A stretch of DNA of 64,000 bases. It comes from Brevibacillus choshinensis (lineage in GTDB: Bacteria; Bacillota; Bacilli; Brevibacillales; Brevibacillaceae). This document shows, piece by piece, positions 24,911-32,976 of this stretch. The translations under genes and the position numbers were made by a program. Location of the stretch: NCBI RefSeq assembly GCF_016811915.1, contig NZ_CP069127.1:5094501-5158500 (forward strand). Reading direction: 5' to 3'. Below the pieces are notes generated by a model, which saw only the letters and a list, made by a program, of their open reading frames with translations, had not been told where the DNA came from and did no database searches. Position 1 is the first letter of the stretch, and every line of letters begins with the position of its first letter.

Positions 24911-24943
24911 AAAACCGCGATGTAAGCGGAAACATCACGGTTT
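24911..24943 (-). terminator. Terminator of the Nudix gene
   Basis: AAACCGtGATGT/ACATCgCGGTTTTTTC on the minus strand, 20 bp after the stop. Confidence 0.8.
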
Positions 24944-24962
24944 AGCTACTTCTTTCGCACGA

Positions 24963-25439
24963 TTACTTAAAGATCTTATAGGAGGTGTAATGGAAGACAG
25001 GATCGATCGCGTACGTTTGGCCTGACATGCCTCGTCCCCGCTCCGCATAGCCTGGCAGAATGATCTTGAGGTAGGTCGAGGACAACGGGTCGGTGAAAAG
25101 ATCCCGGATGGGCATAAACCGTGTCTCCGCGATTTCACCTTCTTGGGGCCGAGGCTCGCCGCTCACGTAATCCATCCAAAAGACGACCATATTGTCGCTG
25201 ATCGATTCACGGATGACGCCGGAGCGTATCCCCGCTACCTGCCGCACCTCGGCCACTACTCCCGTCTCCTCCAGCACTTCCCGCACTGCCGCCTCGTCCA
25301 CCGTCTCTCCCTCCTGCACAAAGCCCGCAGGAAACGACCATTGTCCTTTCAAGCCGCTGTATGCTTTTTTGACCACGAGCGCCTCTTCCCCGCGAACGAC
25401 GATCCCGCAGGCACCCAGCCATACTTTTCCTTCTCGCAC
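24963..25439 (-). CDS. Nudix hydrolase
   Basis: A 158-residue Nudix-fold enzyme. The Nudix box matches the GX5EX7REUXEEXGU pattern exactly, from GFVQEGE to VREVLEETGVV (about residues 38-60). The GTG start at 25437-25439 follows AAGGGAAG; the longer frame upstream has no site. The FPAGFVQEGE variant and overall size resemble NUDIX enzymes acting on ADP-ribose or nucleotide sugars, but the substrate is not deducible. It appears monocistronic with its own terminator, between yuiA and the 83-residue protein gene. Confidence 0.9.
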   Translation of the reverse strand: MREGKVWLGACGIVVRGEEALVVKKAYSGLKGQWSFPAGFVQEGETVDEAAVREVLEETGVVAEVRQVAGIRSGVIRESISDNMVVFWMDYVSGEPRPQEGEIAETRFMPIRDLFTDPLSSTYLKIILPGYAERGRGMSGQTYAIDPVFHYTSYKIFK

Positions 25440-25513
25440 GCTATCGCTTCCCTTCTTGTCCGATGCTGTGCTTTGAGTATACCACCAAATCAATTATCCC
25501 TGGCGCAGAACAA

Positions 25514-25538
25514 ACCCACCGGCGCATCACCGGTGGGT
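25514..25538 (-). terminator. GC-rich hairpin after the yumB operon
   Basis: ACCCACCGG/CCGGTGGGT with a short loop after the 83-residue gene; the following T-run is weak, so termination may be partial. Confidence 0.5.
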
Positions 25539-25545
25539 GGCATCA

Positions 25546-25797
25546 TCACTCGTCATCGTCATCCAAAAGCCCGTTATCGATCATATAGCGGAGATTTTCC
25601 CGATCCCTTTCCCGTCCCTTTTCCTTGAGACGGTCGATGGCTGGCAGGATCAAAATATCCACTTCACGCTGGACGTGCCCGGCTAGGTCGTGGCGCCCCT
25701 GTTCTTCCAGATAGGCGCCCACTTCCATCAACGCATTGTAGCGGTCCATTTCCTCTCGGGTCATCAGCCCTCTGACTTGAATACTCGCATGTCTCAT
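25546..25797 (-). CDS. Small acidic hypothetical protein after yumB
   Basis: An 83-residue helical protein, MRHASIQVRGLMTREEMDRY onwards, ending in DDDDE. It starts 3 bp after the yumB stop, so translation is probably coupled; its own site within the end of yumB is weak. No domain recognised. The amphipathic, charged composition suits a small adaptor or regulator, but there is no direct evidence of that. Confidence 0.6.
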   Translation of the reverse strand: MRHASIQVRGLMTREEMDRYNALMEVGAYLEEQGRHDLAGHVQREVDILILPAIDRLKEKGRERDRENLRYMIDNGLLDDDDE

Positions 25798-25800
25798 CGC

Positions 25801-26991
25801 TTACAGCTTCACTTTCTTCAGGGCGAGTCCGACACCGCCGATTTTGTACAGGTAGCGCAGATCGCTTGCCTTTTTCATCATGGCCGCTGTGCTGCCAAAC
25901 AGCTTTTTGGATCCCACCTGACCGATGCCCTCCCCTTTTCCGAGGGAGGCGAGCGTGCCTTGGAGGTGTGGTGTAAACTTATGGGTGAGATCTCCGCGAA
26001 CCAAGGCCACCAGGTTTTCGCCCAGTGTCTCGCCTTCTTGTACGGCGATCTGTGCTGTCGGCGGGTACGGACGGCCTTCCACATTGAAGATCAAGGCGCA
26101 ATCTCCGACGACAAAAACGTTCTCATATCCTGGGGCCCGCAAGTATTCATCGACCTTGACGCGGCCTCGCATGACTTCAAAGCCGGCTTTCTCCACGATG
26201 CTGTTGCCGCGCACTCCCGCTGCCCAGACGACGGTTTTGGACTTGATTTCTTCTCCGTTTGCCAAGAAGACGCCATCCGGTGTGCACTGCTTGATCGGAG
26301 TGGCGATCTTAAACTCGATGCCTTTCTTTTCGAGGACCTCCATCGCGTAATTGACCAGCTCGGGATCAAAGCCCGGCAGAGCAGAGGGAGCCGCCTCGAT
26401 GCAATATACTTTGACCTGACTCGGATCCACGTCGTATTCCTCGCACAGCTCAGGCAGACGGTCGCCAAGCTCGCCGCAGAACTCGATACCGGTAAAGCCT
26501 GCCCCTCCGACCACGAAGGTCACGTAATCCTGGCGGTCTGGCTCCTGTTTGTATTTGGAGAACATGTATTGGATGTGCTCGCGGATGTTGCGAACGGCGT
26601 TGATGCTGCGAATGCTGAACGCATGCTCCTTGAGCCCCTCGATGCCAAAGGTCTCCGGCTCGCTGCCCAGGCCGATGACCAGGTAATCATAGGAGAGCAC
26701 CTCTCCGCTCTCCAGGGTGACGGTCTGCTCCTCTGGCTGGATGGACAGCACGGTTCCTTTCACAAAGTTGATTTTATCCTTGTCAATGATCCTGTCCAGA
26801 TCTACGCGTGCATGGTCAGCAGAAGCTGTCCCCGCTGCAGGTTCGTGGAGCCAGGTTGTGATGTAGTGATAATTGTGCTTGTTGACCAGCGTCACTTCTG
26901 CTTCGTTGTAATTCAGCTTTTTCTGCAGCTGCAAGGTGGTCAGCAGGCCTCCATAGCCCGCGCCGAGAATGAGGATTTTGGGTGTGCTCAT
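25801..26991 (-). CDS. yumB: NADH dehydrogenase-like flavoprotein YumB (NDH-2 family)
   Basis: A 396-residue two-dinucleotide-binding flavoprotein. FAD site: ILILGAGYGGLLTTLQLQ at the N-terminus; NAD(P)H site: FVVGGAGFTGIEFCGEL near residue 165; the second FAD contact is VFVVGDCALIFN near 300, followed by PPTAQIAVQEGE, which marks NDH-2 enzymes. The start ATG at 26989-26991 follows GGAAGGGAT. It most resembles YumB of Bacillus (TTWLHEPAAGT, EAAPSALPGFDPELV). It likely oxidises NADH and may reduce menaquinone at the membrane face; the quinone reaction is shown for Ndh relatives and inferred here. Divergent from yumC. Confidence 0.9.
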   Translation of the reverse strand: MSTPKILILGAGYGGLLTTLQLQKKLNYNEAEVTLVNKHNYHYITTWLHEPAAGTASADHARVDLDRIIDKDKINFVKGTVLSIQPEEQTVTLESGEVLSYDYLVIGLGSEPETFGIEGLKEHAFSIRSINAVRNIREHIQYMFSKYKQEPDRQDYVTFVVGGAGFTGIEFCGELGDRLPELCEEYDVDPSQVKVYCIEAAPSALPGFDPELVNYAMEVLEKKGIEFKIATPIKQCTPDGVFLANGEEIKSKTVVWAAGVRGNSIVEKAGFEVMRGRVKVDEYLRAPGYENVFVVGDCALIFNVEGRPYPPTAQIAVQEGETLGENLVALVRGDLTHKFTPHLQGTLASLGKGEGIGQVGSKKLFGSTAAMMKKASDLRYLYKIGGVGLALKKVKL

Positions 26992-27319
26992 GGTATCCCT
27001 TCCATTCATCCGAAGTATTTTTAAACGAAGTTTGTGCGAAATTTCACGTGGTCTGCTGCTAGAAAACTTGGCTGCGCCAAGTCTTTGGCGGAGCACTTCG
27101 TCGCATAAAAGATGCCCCAAGCCCGGATGCGTCTCGTCTCGGAATGATTGACCTGTCATGTGGGAAATTCCAACCTGTGAAAAAATGCACAAAGCTAGGT
27201 GAAAATGTGTCAATTTCTTTACAGTCACTCTCATATTATCCAGCGCCGATCTGATTTGCAAGGGTTTTTTACCCAATGGGCCGAATTTTCTCTGCTTTTT
27301 TTCAATTGGAAGTTTACGG

Positions 27320-27325
27320 TATAAT
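27320..27325 (+). promoter_or_regulatory. -10 element of yumC
   Basis: TATAAT 42 bp before the yumC start; the matching -35 is weak. Confidence 0.45.
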
Positions 27326-27367
27326 GATGGATGAGTTCGGTTCAGATCATATCGGAGGTGCTTGGGA

Positions 27368-28378
27368 TTGAATTTTCTGCGAAATGACGAGCGAATCTAC
27401 GACATCACGATCATTGGAGGCGGACCAACCGGCTTGTTCACCGCATTTTACGGTGGCATGCGTCAGGCAAGTGTAAAGATTATTGAGAGTATGCCCCAGC
27501 TAGGCGGGCAATTGTCTGCTCTTTATCCGGAAAAGTACATATATGATGTGGCCGGATTTCCCAAGGTATTGGCTCAAGATCTGATCAATAATCTGAAAGA
27601 TCAGATTTCTCGTTTCCAGCAAACGGTTTGCCTCGAGGAAAAGGTGGAAAACGTCGTGAAGAAACCTGACGACGTGTTTGAAATCACCACGGACAAAGGC
27701 ACTCACTTTTCCAAAGCCGTGATCATTACGGCAGGTGTAGGTGCATTTGAACCTCGCAGGCTGGAACATCCAGATGCAGTCAAATTCGAAAAATCCAATC
27801 TGCACTATTTTGTCACCGACCTCAACTCCTTCAAGGGCCAGCGTGTTGCCGTCATCGGCGGTGGTGATTCCGCTCTCGATTGGTCCCTGATGCTCGAACC
27901 GATCGCAAAAGAAGTCCACCTCATCCATCGCCGAGATAAATTCCGTGCCCACGAGCACAGCGTCGAAATGCTGATGTCTTCCAACGTCAAGGTGACGACT
28001 CCTTACGAGGTCTCGGCTCTGCACGGAAAAGAAAAAATCGAACGCCTCACCCTCTCCCATTGCACCACCAAAGAGGAAATGGATCTTGAAGTCGATGCCG
28101 TGATCGTGAATTTTGGCTTTATCTCTTCGCTCGGTCCCATCAAAAACTGGGGGCTGGAGCTGGAAAAAGGCTCGATTGTGGTAAACACCAAGATGGAATC
28201 GAACATCCCGGGTATTTTCGCAGCAGGCGACATTGCGACGTACCCTGGCAAGGTGAAGCTGATCGCTGTCGGATTTGGCGAAGCCCCTACCGCCGTGAAC
28301 AATGCCGTAGGTTACTTCAACCCGGACGCAAAGCTGCAGCCTGGGCATTCTTCCAGTATGGATAACTTTAAGTCTTAA
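27368..28378 (+). CDS. yumC: Ferredoxin/flavodoxin-NADP reductase YumC
   Basis: A 336-residue thioredoxin-reductase-like FNR that passes electrons between NADPH and ferredoxin or flavodoxin. The FAD site is [18 protein letters not shown], the NADPH site [15 protein letters not shown] with [10 protein letters not shown] for the phosphate; there is no CxxC, as expected for this group. C-terminal [20 protein letters not shown] is the FAD-closing segment and the tail resembles the re-face aromatic/His region of YumC. TTG at 27368 is 9 bases from GGAGG and is chosen over TTG 27362. A strong terminator follows. Confidence 0.92.
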   Translation: MNFLRNDERIYDITIIGGGPTGLFTAFYGGMRQASVKIIESMPQLGGQLSALYPEKYIYDVAGFPKVLAQDLINNLKDQISRFQQTVCLEEKVENVVKKPDDVFEITTDKGTHFSKAVIITAGVGAFEPRRLEHPDAVKFEKSNLHYFVTDLNSFKGQRVAVIGGGDSALDWSLMLEPIAKEVHLIHRRDKFRAHEHSVEMLMSSNVKVTTPYEVSALHGKEKIERLTLSHCTTKEEMDLEVDAVIVNFGFISSLGPIKNWGLELEKGSIVVNTKMESNIPGIFAAGDIATYPGKVKLIAVGFGEAPTAVNNAVGYFNPDAKLQPGHSSSMDNFKS

Positions 28379-28394
28379 CGATTGTCGGTAAAAG

Positions 28395-28429
28395 AAAAGA
28401 AGCGCGGAGCATCTCCGCGCTTCTTTTCT
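28395..28429 (+). terminator. Terminator of yumC
   Basis: AAAAGAAGCGCGGAG/CTCCGCGCTTCTTTT with a three-base loop. Confidence 0.9.
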
Positions 28430-28607
28430 TTTGCCAATGGCCTGCTAAACCGTTACAGCTGCTCAGGAAAAAGGAGAAATAAGCGGAAGGAGCGTTTTCT
28501 CCTTTTTCCGCCCTGCCGCCGCAGTTACGGAATGCTCACACCAACCTGCATACTCCCTCTCCATCCGGCGCACAGTAACACCAAAACGTCTCTTCGAGGA
28601 GGATCTC

Positions 28608-28892
28608 ATGGACCATCTTTGTCCGGTTTGCAATGGATTGACTTCTCTGGAACAGGCCTGCGCTCACTGCAAAAATCGCTTGGAGGACGCGGGACGGCTG
28701 TATGATAGGTACGGGAGCTACAGTCCTTACCGCGAGATTGATGACGCCAAAATGGATAACGGCTATCCGGATCGTCAGCAGCACCAGTGCTTGCATACGG
28801 GGTGGTGTGCACAATGCGGCTTGGAACAAACCGTTATCGTCCAGGAGTGGACGCCAGATATGCTGGACGCACAAAAGGACGCGTTTCGATAA
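28608..28892 (+). CDS. Small Cys-rich putative zinc-ribbon protein
   Basis: A 94-residue protein with CPVC and CAHC knuckles near the N-terminus (Cys5, Cys8, Cys18, Cys21) and a second group, HQCLHTGWCAQCG, in the C-terminal half, so one or two zinc sites are likely. GRLYDRYGSYSPYREIDD in the middle is a conserved-looking stretch of Firmicute proteins with no known function. GAGGAGG lies 6 bases before the ATG. It is convergent with the coiled-coil secreted protein gene. Confidence 0.75.
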   Translation: MDHLCPVCNGLTSLEQACAHCKNRLEDAGRLYDRYGSYSPYREIDDAKMDNGYPDRQQHQCLHTGWCAQCGLEQTVIVQEWTPDMLDAQKDAFR

Positions 28893-28911
28893 CACGTCCT
28901 TTTCAACCTGA

Positions 28912-29520
28912 TTATTTTTTCTTCTCGGCGAGCTTCTTGGACAGGCGCTCGTTTTTTGCCTTCATTTGCTCCAGGAGCTTCGGAAGCACGGCCTTGATTT
29001 TGGCAGCATCCTCTGAAGCGATAGCGGCGTCGAACTCTTCATGCGTCTGCTTGAACTGCTCCATTTTCGCCTTTCTGTCTTCTTTTTCCCCTGTCTGATC
29101 CTGATTGCCGCGATTTTTTTCCTTCCACTCCTTGTACTGCTGTTCCATCTGCTCGTTGGTGATGGCGCCGCTCTTCACTTGCTCTCTCAGCTGGGCCCTC
29201 ATTTGGCTTTTTTCTTCACTGACCGTTTCCCGCGCAGCACGCAGCTGCTCCATCAATTTTTCCCGTTCCTTGAGTACTGCTTGCCACTCGCCCACCTGAT
29301 TGGGGGTGTACTTTTCAGCCAGAAGGGTCATGTACATCCGTTGGTGTGCACCCATGTGCATGCCATAGCGCATCTTCATTTTGCCGTTGCCGTGGTCACC
29401 ATGACTGTGCATGACCGAGCTTCGTGCTGTGACCTCGTCACCCGCGGCTTGCACCCCTCCCGGAATCGCGAGGCCCATCACCAAGGCGGTGGCCATCATC
29501 CCTTTTTTCCAATGCTTCAT
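28912..29520 (-). CDS. Secreted helical, highly charged protein
   Basis: A 202-residue exported protein. The start ATG at 29518-29520 follows AAGGAGTG and begins a signal peptide MKHWKKGMMATALVMGLAIP with an Ala-x-Ala cleavage site near 26. A His/Met-rich stretch (HSHGDHGNGKMKMRYGMHMG) follows, then almost 130 residues of charged helix rich in Glu, Lys and Gln, predicted coiled coil. The plan (leader, metal-ligand-like His/Met patch, helical bundle) recalls Spy/CpxP-type periplasmic or metal-binding chaperones, though no LTxxQ motif is clear. Function not assigned. Confidence 0.7.
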   Translation of the reverse strand: MKHWKKGMMATALVMGLAIPGGVQAAGDEVTARSSVMHSHGDHGNGKMKMRYGMHMGAHQRMYMTLLAEKYTPNQVGEWQAVLKEREKLMEQLRAARETVSEEKSQMRAQLREQVKSGAITNEQMEQQYKEWKEKNRGNQDQTGEKEDRKAKMEQFKQTHEEFDAAIASEDAAKIKAVLPKLLEQMKAKNERLSKKLAEKKK

Positions 29521-29626
29521 GCTGTTCACTCCTTTTCCTGTTTGCACTCTGTCCTCTAAAAGTGTGTCCACTGAATGTGGCACGATTGTTGAAGAAATGT
29601 GGAAAAATGTGTAAAACCAAACATGC

Positions 29627-29998
29627 TTAAAGTGGTCGCAACTCGTTTCGATCCAGCCCAAGCGTCTTCAGCACGCCCATTTGTTCCAAGTCCTGCTTTG
29701 TTTTCGAAGTCCCGTGCTGATAGATGAACTGGTAAATGGCTCGCAAGTTGTCGTCGTATTCATCGTTATCCCGGTCGGGCATGTCAGACCACAGCGTGTG
29801 TCCGTGCATCCACATCATGAAGTCTCCATGCACGCAGTTATTGAGCAAATCACGCAGCATCCCTACTTCGACGTCTGTCGCTTCCACCTCAAAATCGTAC
29901 GTGGAAGAGCCTTTTTCATCACGGATCTCCGCGACCGTCGTTCCACTCTGCAACGTGATGTAGTAACGATTTTTATCCAGGACCACCATCTCCTTCAC
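29627..29998 (-). CDS. Conserved-looking hypothetical protein
   Basis: A 123-residue soluble protein of mixed alpha/beta look: KNRYYITLQSGTTVAEIRD suggests beta strands, and RAIYQFIYQHGTSKTKQDLE helices. The start is unclear: the GTG at 29996-29998 lacks a site, while GAAGGAG directly abuts an ATG at 29989. No family recognised. It is followed, about 100 bp downstream on the same strand, by the secreted helical protein gene and is divergent from the DUF6157 gene. Confidence 0.6.
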   Translation of the reverse strand: MKEMVVLDKNRYYITLQSGTTVAEIRDEKGSSTYDFEVEATDVEVGMLRDLLNNCVHGDFMMWMHGHTLWSDMPDRDNDEYDDNLRAIYQFIYQHGTSKTKQDLEQMGVLKTLGLDRNELRPL

Positions 29999-30147
29999 TT
30001 AGAACTCGGCCCTGCCGGTAGCGGAGCCTTGGGAGGCTTTTATAGCTTGCTCCAAAAGAGGCAAATTATGTATTTCGATTGATCTGCCTTCCACGATTCG
30101 CTATGCTATACGAAAAAGCAGCGATTCCAATAAGCGGGGGATAGGCA

Positions 30148-30576
30148 GTGACTGAAATCAAAAATACCTTTGTGCAAGTGGCGCAGGATTGTCCGGTAAC
30201 CGTCGGAGTCATCCCTCCAACCAAGCCAGATGCCAAGCCATCGATCCACGCAATTCAGTACGAACTGTTGTCGGCGTCGCCCTACTTCTTCACTCTGGAA
30301 GATCTCATCTATGAAGTGTACATCCGCCACAAAGACATTCCTCGGGAGCAGGTAGAGCTACAGGGAGCCACCATCCGGGCTGCGCTTTTTCAAAAAAGCC
30401 ATCCGTGCATGCGCGCATCCATGCTGCCGAAAAAATTTGGCTGGGGCGTACACTACGATCATGAAGGAAGACTCGCGCTATACGGCATGGAGACAGAGGA
30501 GTACCGCAAGCTGGCTTCGGGAGCGGGTGATGGGCCACAGCTGGTTTTCGCGATGCGGAACAAAAAAGCAAAATAA
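30148..30576 (+). CDS. DUF6157-family protein
   Basis: A 142-residue cytosolic protein with the DUF6157 pattern: NTFVQVAQDCPVTVGVIPP at the start, HAIQYELLSASPYFFTLEDL in the middle and FGWGVHYDHEGRLALYGM near the end. The GTG start at 30148 follows GCGGGGGAT. Members are widespread single-domain proteins with no known function. A long hairpin follows the stop. Confidence 0.75.
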   Translation: MTEIKNTFVQVAQDCPVTVGVIPPTKPDAKPSIHAIQYELLSASPYFFTLEDLIYEVYIRHKDIPREQVELQGATIRAALFQKSHPCMRASMLPKKFGWGVHYDHEGRLALYGMETEEYRKLASGAGDGPQLVFAMRNKKAK

Positions 30577-30578
30577 AC

Positions 30579-30629
30579 AAAGCGTGGCACGTATGAACCT
30601 ATCTCCTCGTTCATGCATCCACGCTTTTT
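30579..30629. terminator. Long hairpin between convergent genes
   Basis: AAAGCGTGG pairs with CCACGCTTT with an inner ATGAAC/GTTCAT stem; T-run on the plus strand. It can serve both the DUF6157 gene and the 38-residue gene on the other strand. Confidence 0.8.
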
Positions 30630-30643
30630 CTTTTGGCTCGGAC

Positions 30644-30760
30644 CTACTTGTTTTCTTTCCTCAAATTGTGCCCCGTATTTTCCCCCGTATTGGGAGGCGT
30701 ACTGCGGGAGCCCGCGGAAGCTTCTGTCGGGCGCTTGTTCTTGTTGTTATGCTTTGCCAT
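30644..30760 (-). CDS. 38-residue basic, Asn/Lys-rich peptide
   Basis: A tiny gene with a full AGGAGGTGATTTTGAG site before the ATG at 30758-30760. The product begins MAKHNNKNKRPTEASAGS and ends NLRKENK; it is hydrophilic, basic and free of Cys and Trp. Size and composition recall minor small acid-soluble spore proteins (SspN/SspP type), but I cannot align it to a named one. The strong site is the main evidence that it is translated. Confidence 0.6.
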   Translation of the reverse strand: MAKHNNKNKRPTEASAGSRSTPPNTGENTGHNLRKENK

Positions 30761-30897
30761 CTCAAAATCACCTCCTGCGTCTTCGGATCATACCCCTGTA
30801 GTATGTCCTGCTGCAGAATGGAAAAACACCTTGACCCGCTAGGCAAGCCAAAGTGTTTGGTAGGGCGTGCTATTCTTTTGCAAAGCTGAATTCGCCT

Positions 30898-31290
30898 TTA
30901 TTTCACAACGAGTTTGGCAACCATTTTGCCATGGTCCGGTCCGCAGATCACGTTGCAGAAAATGTTGTATTCGCCAGCTTTATCGATCTTCAACGTTTTG
31001 CTGCCTTCTTTTTGGAGCTCGAAATCGGTGCCTTCGATGCCAATGCCGTGGAAGCCTTCAGCAGACTTGAAATTGACGGTGAACTCTTCCCCTGCTTTTA
31101 CTTCAAATGTATCTTGATTGAACTTCCAATTGCTCGCCTCAATATTGATTGCCGTACCTGTCGCCGCAGCCGGAGCCTGGGCTGTTTGGCCACCGCTTGC
31201 TGCCTGATCCTTGCTCTCGCCCCCACATGCTGTGAGCAGCATCGCAGAAAAAGCAACAGCTGAAACTAGCAATCCCCACTTCTTCGTCAT
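30898..31290 (-). CDS. CuA-type cupredoxin lipoprotein (cytochrome oxidase subunit II-like)
   Basis: A 130-residue lipoprotein with a LLTAC lipobox (Cys22), an Ala/Gln-rich linker, then a cupredoxin domain. The copper ligands are those of a binuclear CuA centre: His81 and the C-x3-C-x3-H-x2-M motif, CNVICGPDHGKM (Cys112, Cys116, His120, Met123). Unlike subunit II of an oxidase it has no membrane helices and no CoxI gene is nearby. It may shuttle electrons or copper at the outer face of the membrane. It is monocistronic. Confidence 0.88.
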   Translation of the reverse strand: MTKKWGLLVSAVAFSAMLLTACGGESKDQAASGGQTAQAPAAATGTAINIEASNWKFNQDTFEVKAGEEFTVNFKSAEGFHGIGIEGTDFELQKEGSKTLKIDKAGEYNIFCNVICGPDHGKMVAKLVVK

Positions 31291-31427
31291 TGTGACCCCT
31301 TCTTTCTTCTTGTTCTACACTTCCATTTTACTGAAAGATTGTCGTCCAAAATCTGGGGGTCTGTGACCGAATCGTGACTGAACGGTGACGAATTGGCTAA
31401 CAAATATATCCATCCCCTGGCCCGCTT

Positions 31428-32744
31428 TTATTCCTCGCTGGTCAGTTGAATTTGGTAGATTTTCTTGGGCCTTCCACGCAGTTTTTCCTGCTTCTTGTAC
31501 AGGATCCGGGCGACGCCTTTTTCTTCGAGCTGATTCAGCATGCGATTGGCGCTGCGAACGGTAATGCCCAGATGGTAGGCCAGCTCCTCGGCGGTGAGCT
31601 CATTGCGTTCTGTCTTGGCGAGCACGGCCATGATCTTCTGGAGCTGCAGCGTGGAAAGATCGGTCTCTTCACTTTTGCGCTGCACGAATTCATTGACCTG
31701 ATTGCGATAGGACAAGCAGCTTTCTTCCCCCAGCGGCCCGATAATCTGGTCGCTGTCCGTTATGACAAAGGTCCCCATCGACTTGCTGGAAACGGACATG
31801 TTGTTCGCGGACTGGGCATTGATTCGCGCCTTGTACATGCTGTTGCCTACCCCCCACCCGATGTGGACGGGAAACGGGAGCGTTTTTTCCAAATAGGTCA
31901 GCAGCAGGCATTGTGTGAGATTGTCCGTCAATGTCTTCAGGTCTTTAAACGAACTGATGATCTCAAAGCTGTTATTCGACTTCTGGATCAGAAACGGCAC
32001 CTTCTGCTCTGTGCTGAACTCCAAGAGCGATTTGTGCAGCAGCATTTGGCGCAGCTCCCACTCATTCAGGCTTTCCCTCGCTGTGTCTACACTTCCCATC
32101 GTGACGTGCCCGATGGCGATTCGGCTCTCCGCCAGCTTGATGGCTGCCAGTTCACTGATGATGTGCTCAAACTGCTGGACGACCGAATCGGGAGAAGGGA
32201 ACAGGTACAGGTGCGGGATCCCCTGATCAGCCAGATCCTGAACGATATTGCTCATCCTCGTCATGGATAGATCGATTTTGCCCGCCTGCCAAAGTTCAAT
32301 GTGCTCGCCAAGCACTTCTTCATGGATCTTGTCGGTGATGCGGAACGGGGAAAGCGTATGGGGCATGGAATCTGCCGGGATGACGTCCTTGATCCCAAAG
32401 AAGCTGTTATGTTCAGAGAGGAAATCGATATAGACACGGGAAAAATCGAGATCCCGATGATGGATGCTGAGCTGAAACAGTTTTTTGTAAAACTCCTGCT
32501 CGCTGATCTGAAACGTGTACGTAGGCACCGAGAAGCTGCCCCATTGATCATTCAGGTAAAAGTAAGCCAGCTCAGTCAACACAAAGCCGTCAACGAGCTG
32601 CTCGTTTTGCCGATACAGCTCCGGCGTTTCGTGCAATCGATGGTACGGCAGCAGCACGACCTCACAGTGATCCGCGACTCGTGTCGGCACCGTAGTCAAT
32701 TCTTTGAGAGAGTGCTGGGCGATGATGGCACCCAAACGGATCAT
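31428..32744 (-). CDS. Putative regulator: sensor and cyclase-like domains with C-terminal winged helix
   Basis: A 438-residue cytosolic protein. Residues about 1-190 look like a PrpR_N-type sensor (GAIIAQHSLKELTTVPTRV, LVDGFVLTELAYFYL); about 200-350 resemble a nucleotide-cyclase/GTP-cyclohydrolase-III-like fold (IAIGHVTMGSVDTARE, HIGWGVGNSMYKARINAQSA); the last 65 residues form a winged helix (LTAEELAYHLGITVRSANRM and a basic RGRPKK wing). DNA binding at the C-terminus is uncommon for bacterial regulators. It is divergent from an MFS transporter and amidohydrolase, its likely targets. The domain reading is from pattern only. Confidence 0.6.
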   Translation of the reverse strand: MIRLGAIIAQHSLKELTTVPTRVADHCEVVLLPYHRLHETPELYRQNEQLVDGFVLTELAYFYLNDQWGSFSVPTYTFQISEQEFYKKLFQLSIHHRDLDFSRVYIDFLSEHNSFFGIKDVIPADSMPHTLSPFRITDKIHEEVLGEHIELWQAGKIDLSMTRMSNIVQDLADQGIPHLYLFPSPDSVVQQFEHIISELAAIKLAESRIAIGHVTMGSVDTARESLNEWELRQMLLHKSLLEFSTEQKVPFLIQKSNNSFEIISSFKDLKTLTDNLTQCLLLTYLEKTLPFPVHIGWGVGNSMYKARINAQSANNMSVSSKSMGTFVITDSDQIIGPLGEESCLSYRNQVNEFVQRKSEETDLSTLQLQKIMAVLAKTERNELTAEELAYHLGITVRSANRMLNQLEEKGVARILYKKQEKLRGRPKKIYQIQLTSEE

Positions 32745-32976
32745 AAACGGTCCCTCCTTTCACTCACTAGCCTATTATAGGAGATTCGTACCCCTTTGAA
32801 AATATTTATAAAAGACTTGCAATACTGAAAACAATGCTTTAAATTGTTTTTAGAAAACGTCTTAAATATGTCCAAAAATAACATTTACAGGTGGTGATCA
32901 TTTTTTCCTGTGCGCTGTGCCCTCGTCTTTTCGCTTTTGGCAAGAACCATTGAAAACGCTACCAAGGGGGATCTCG

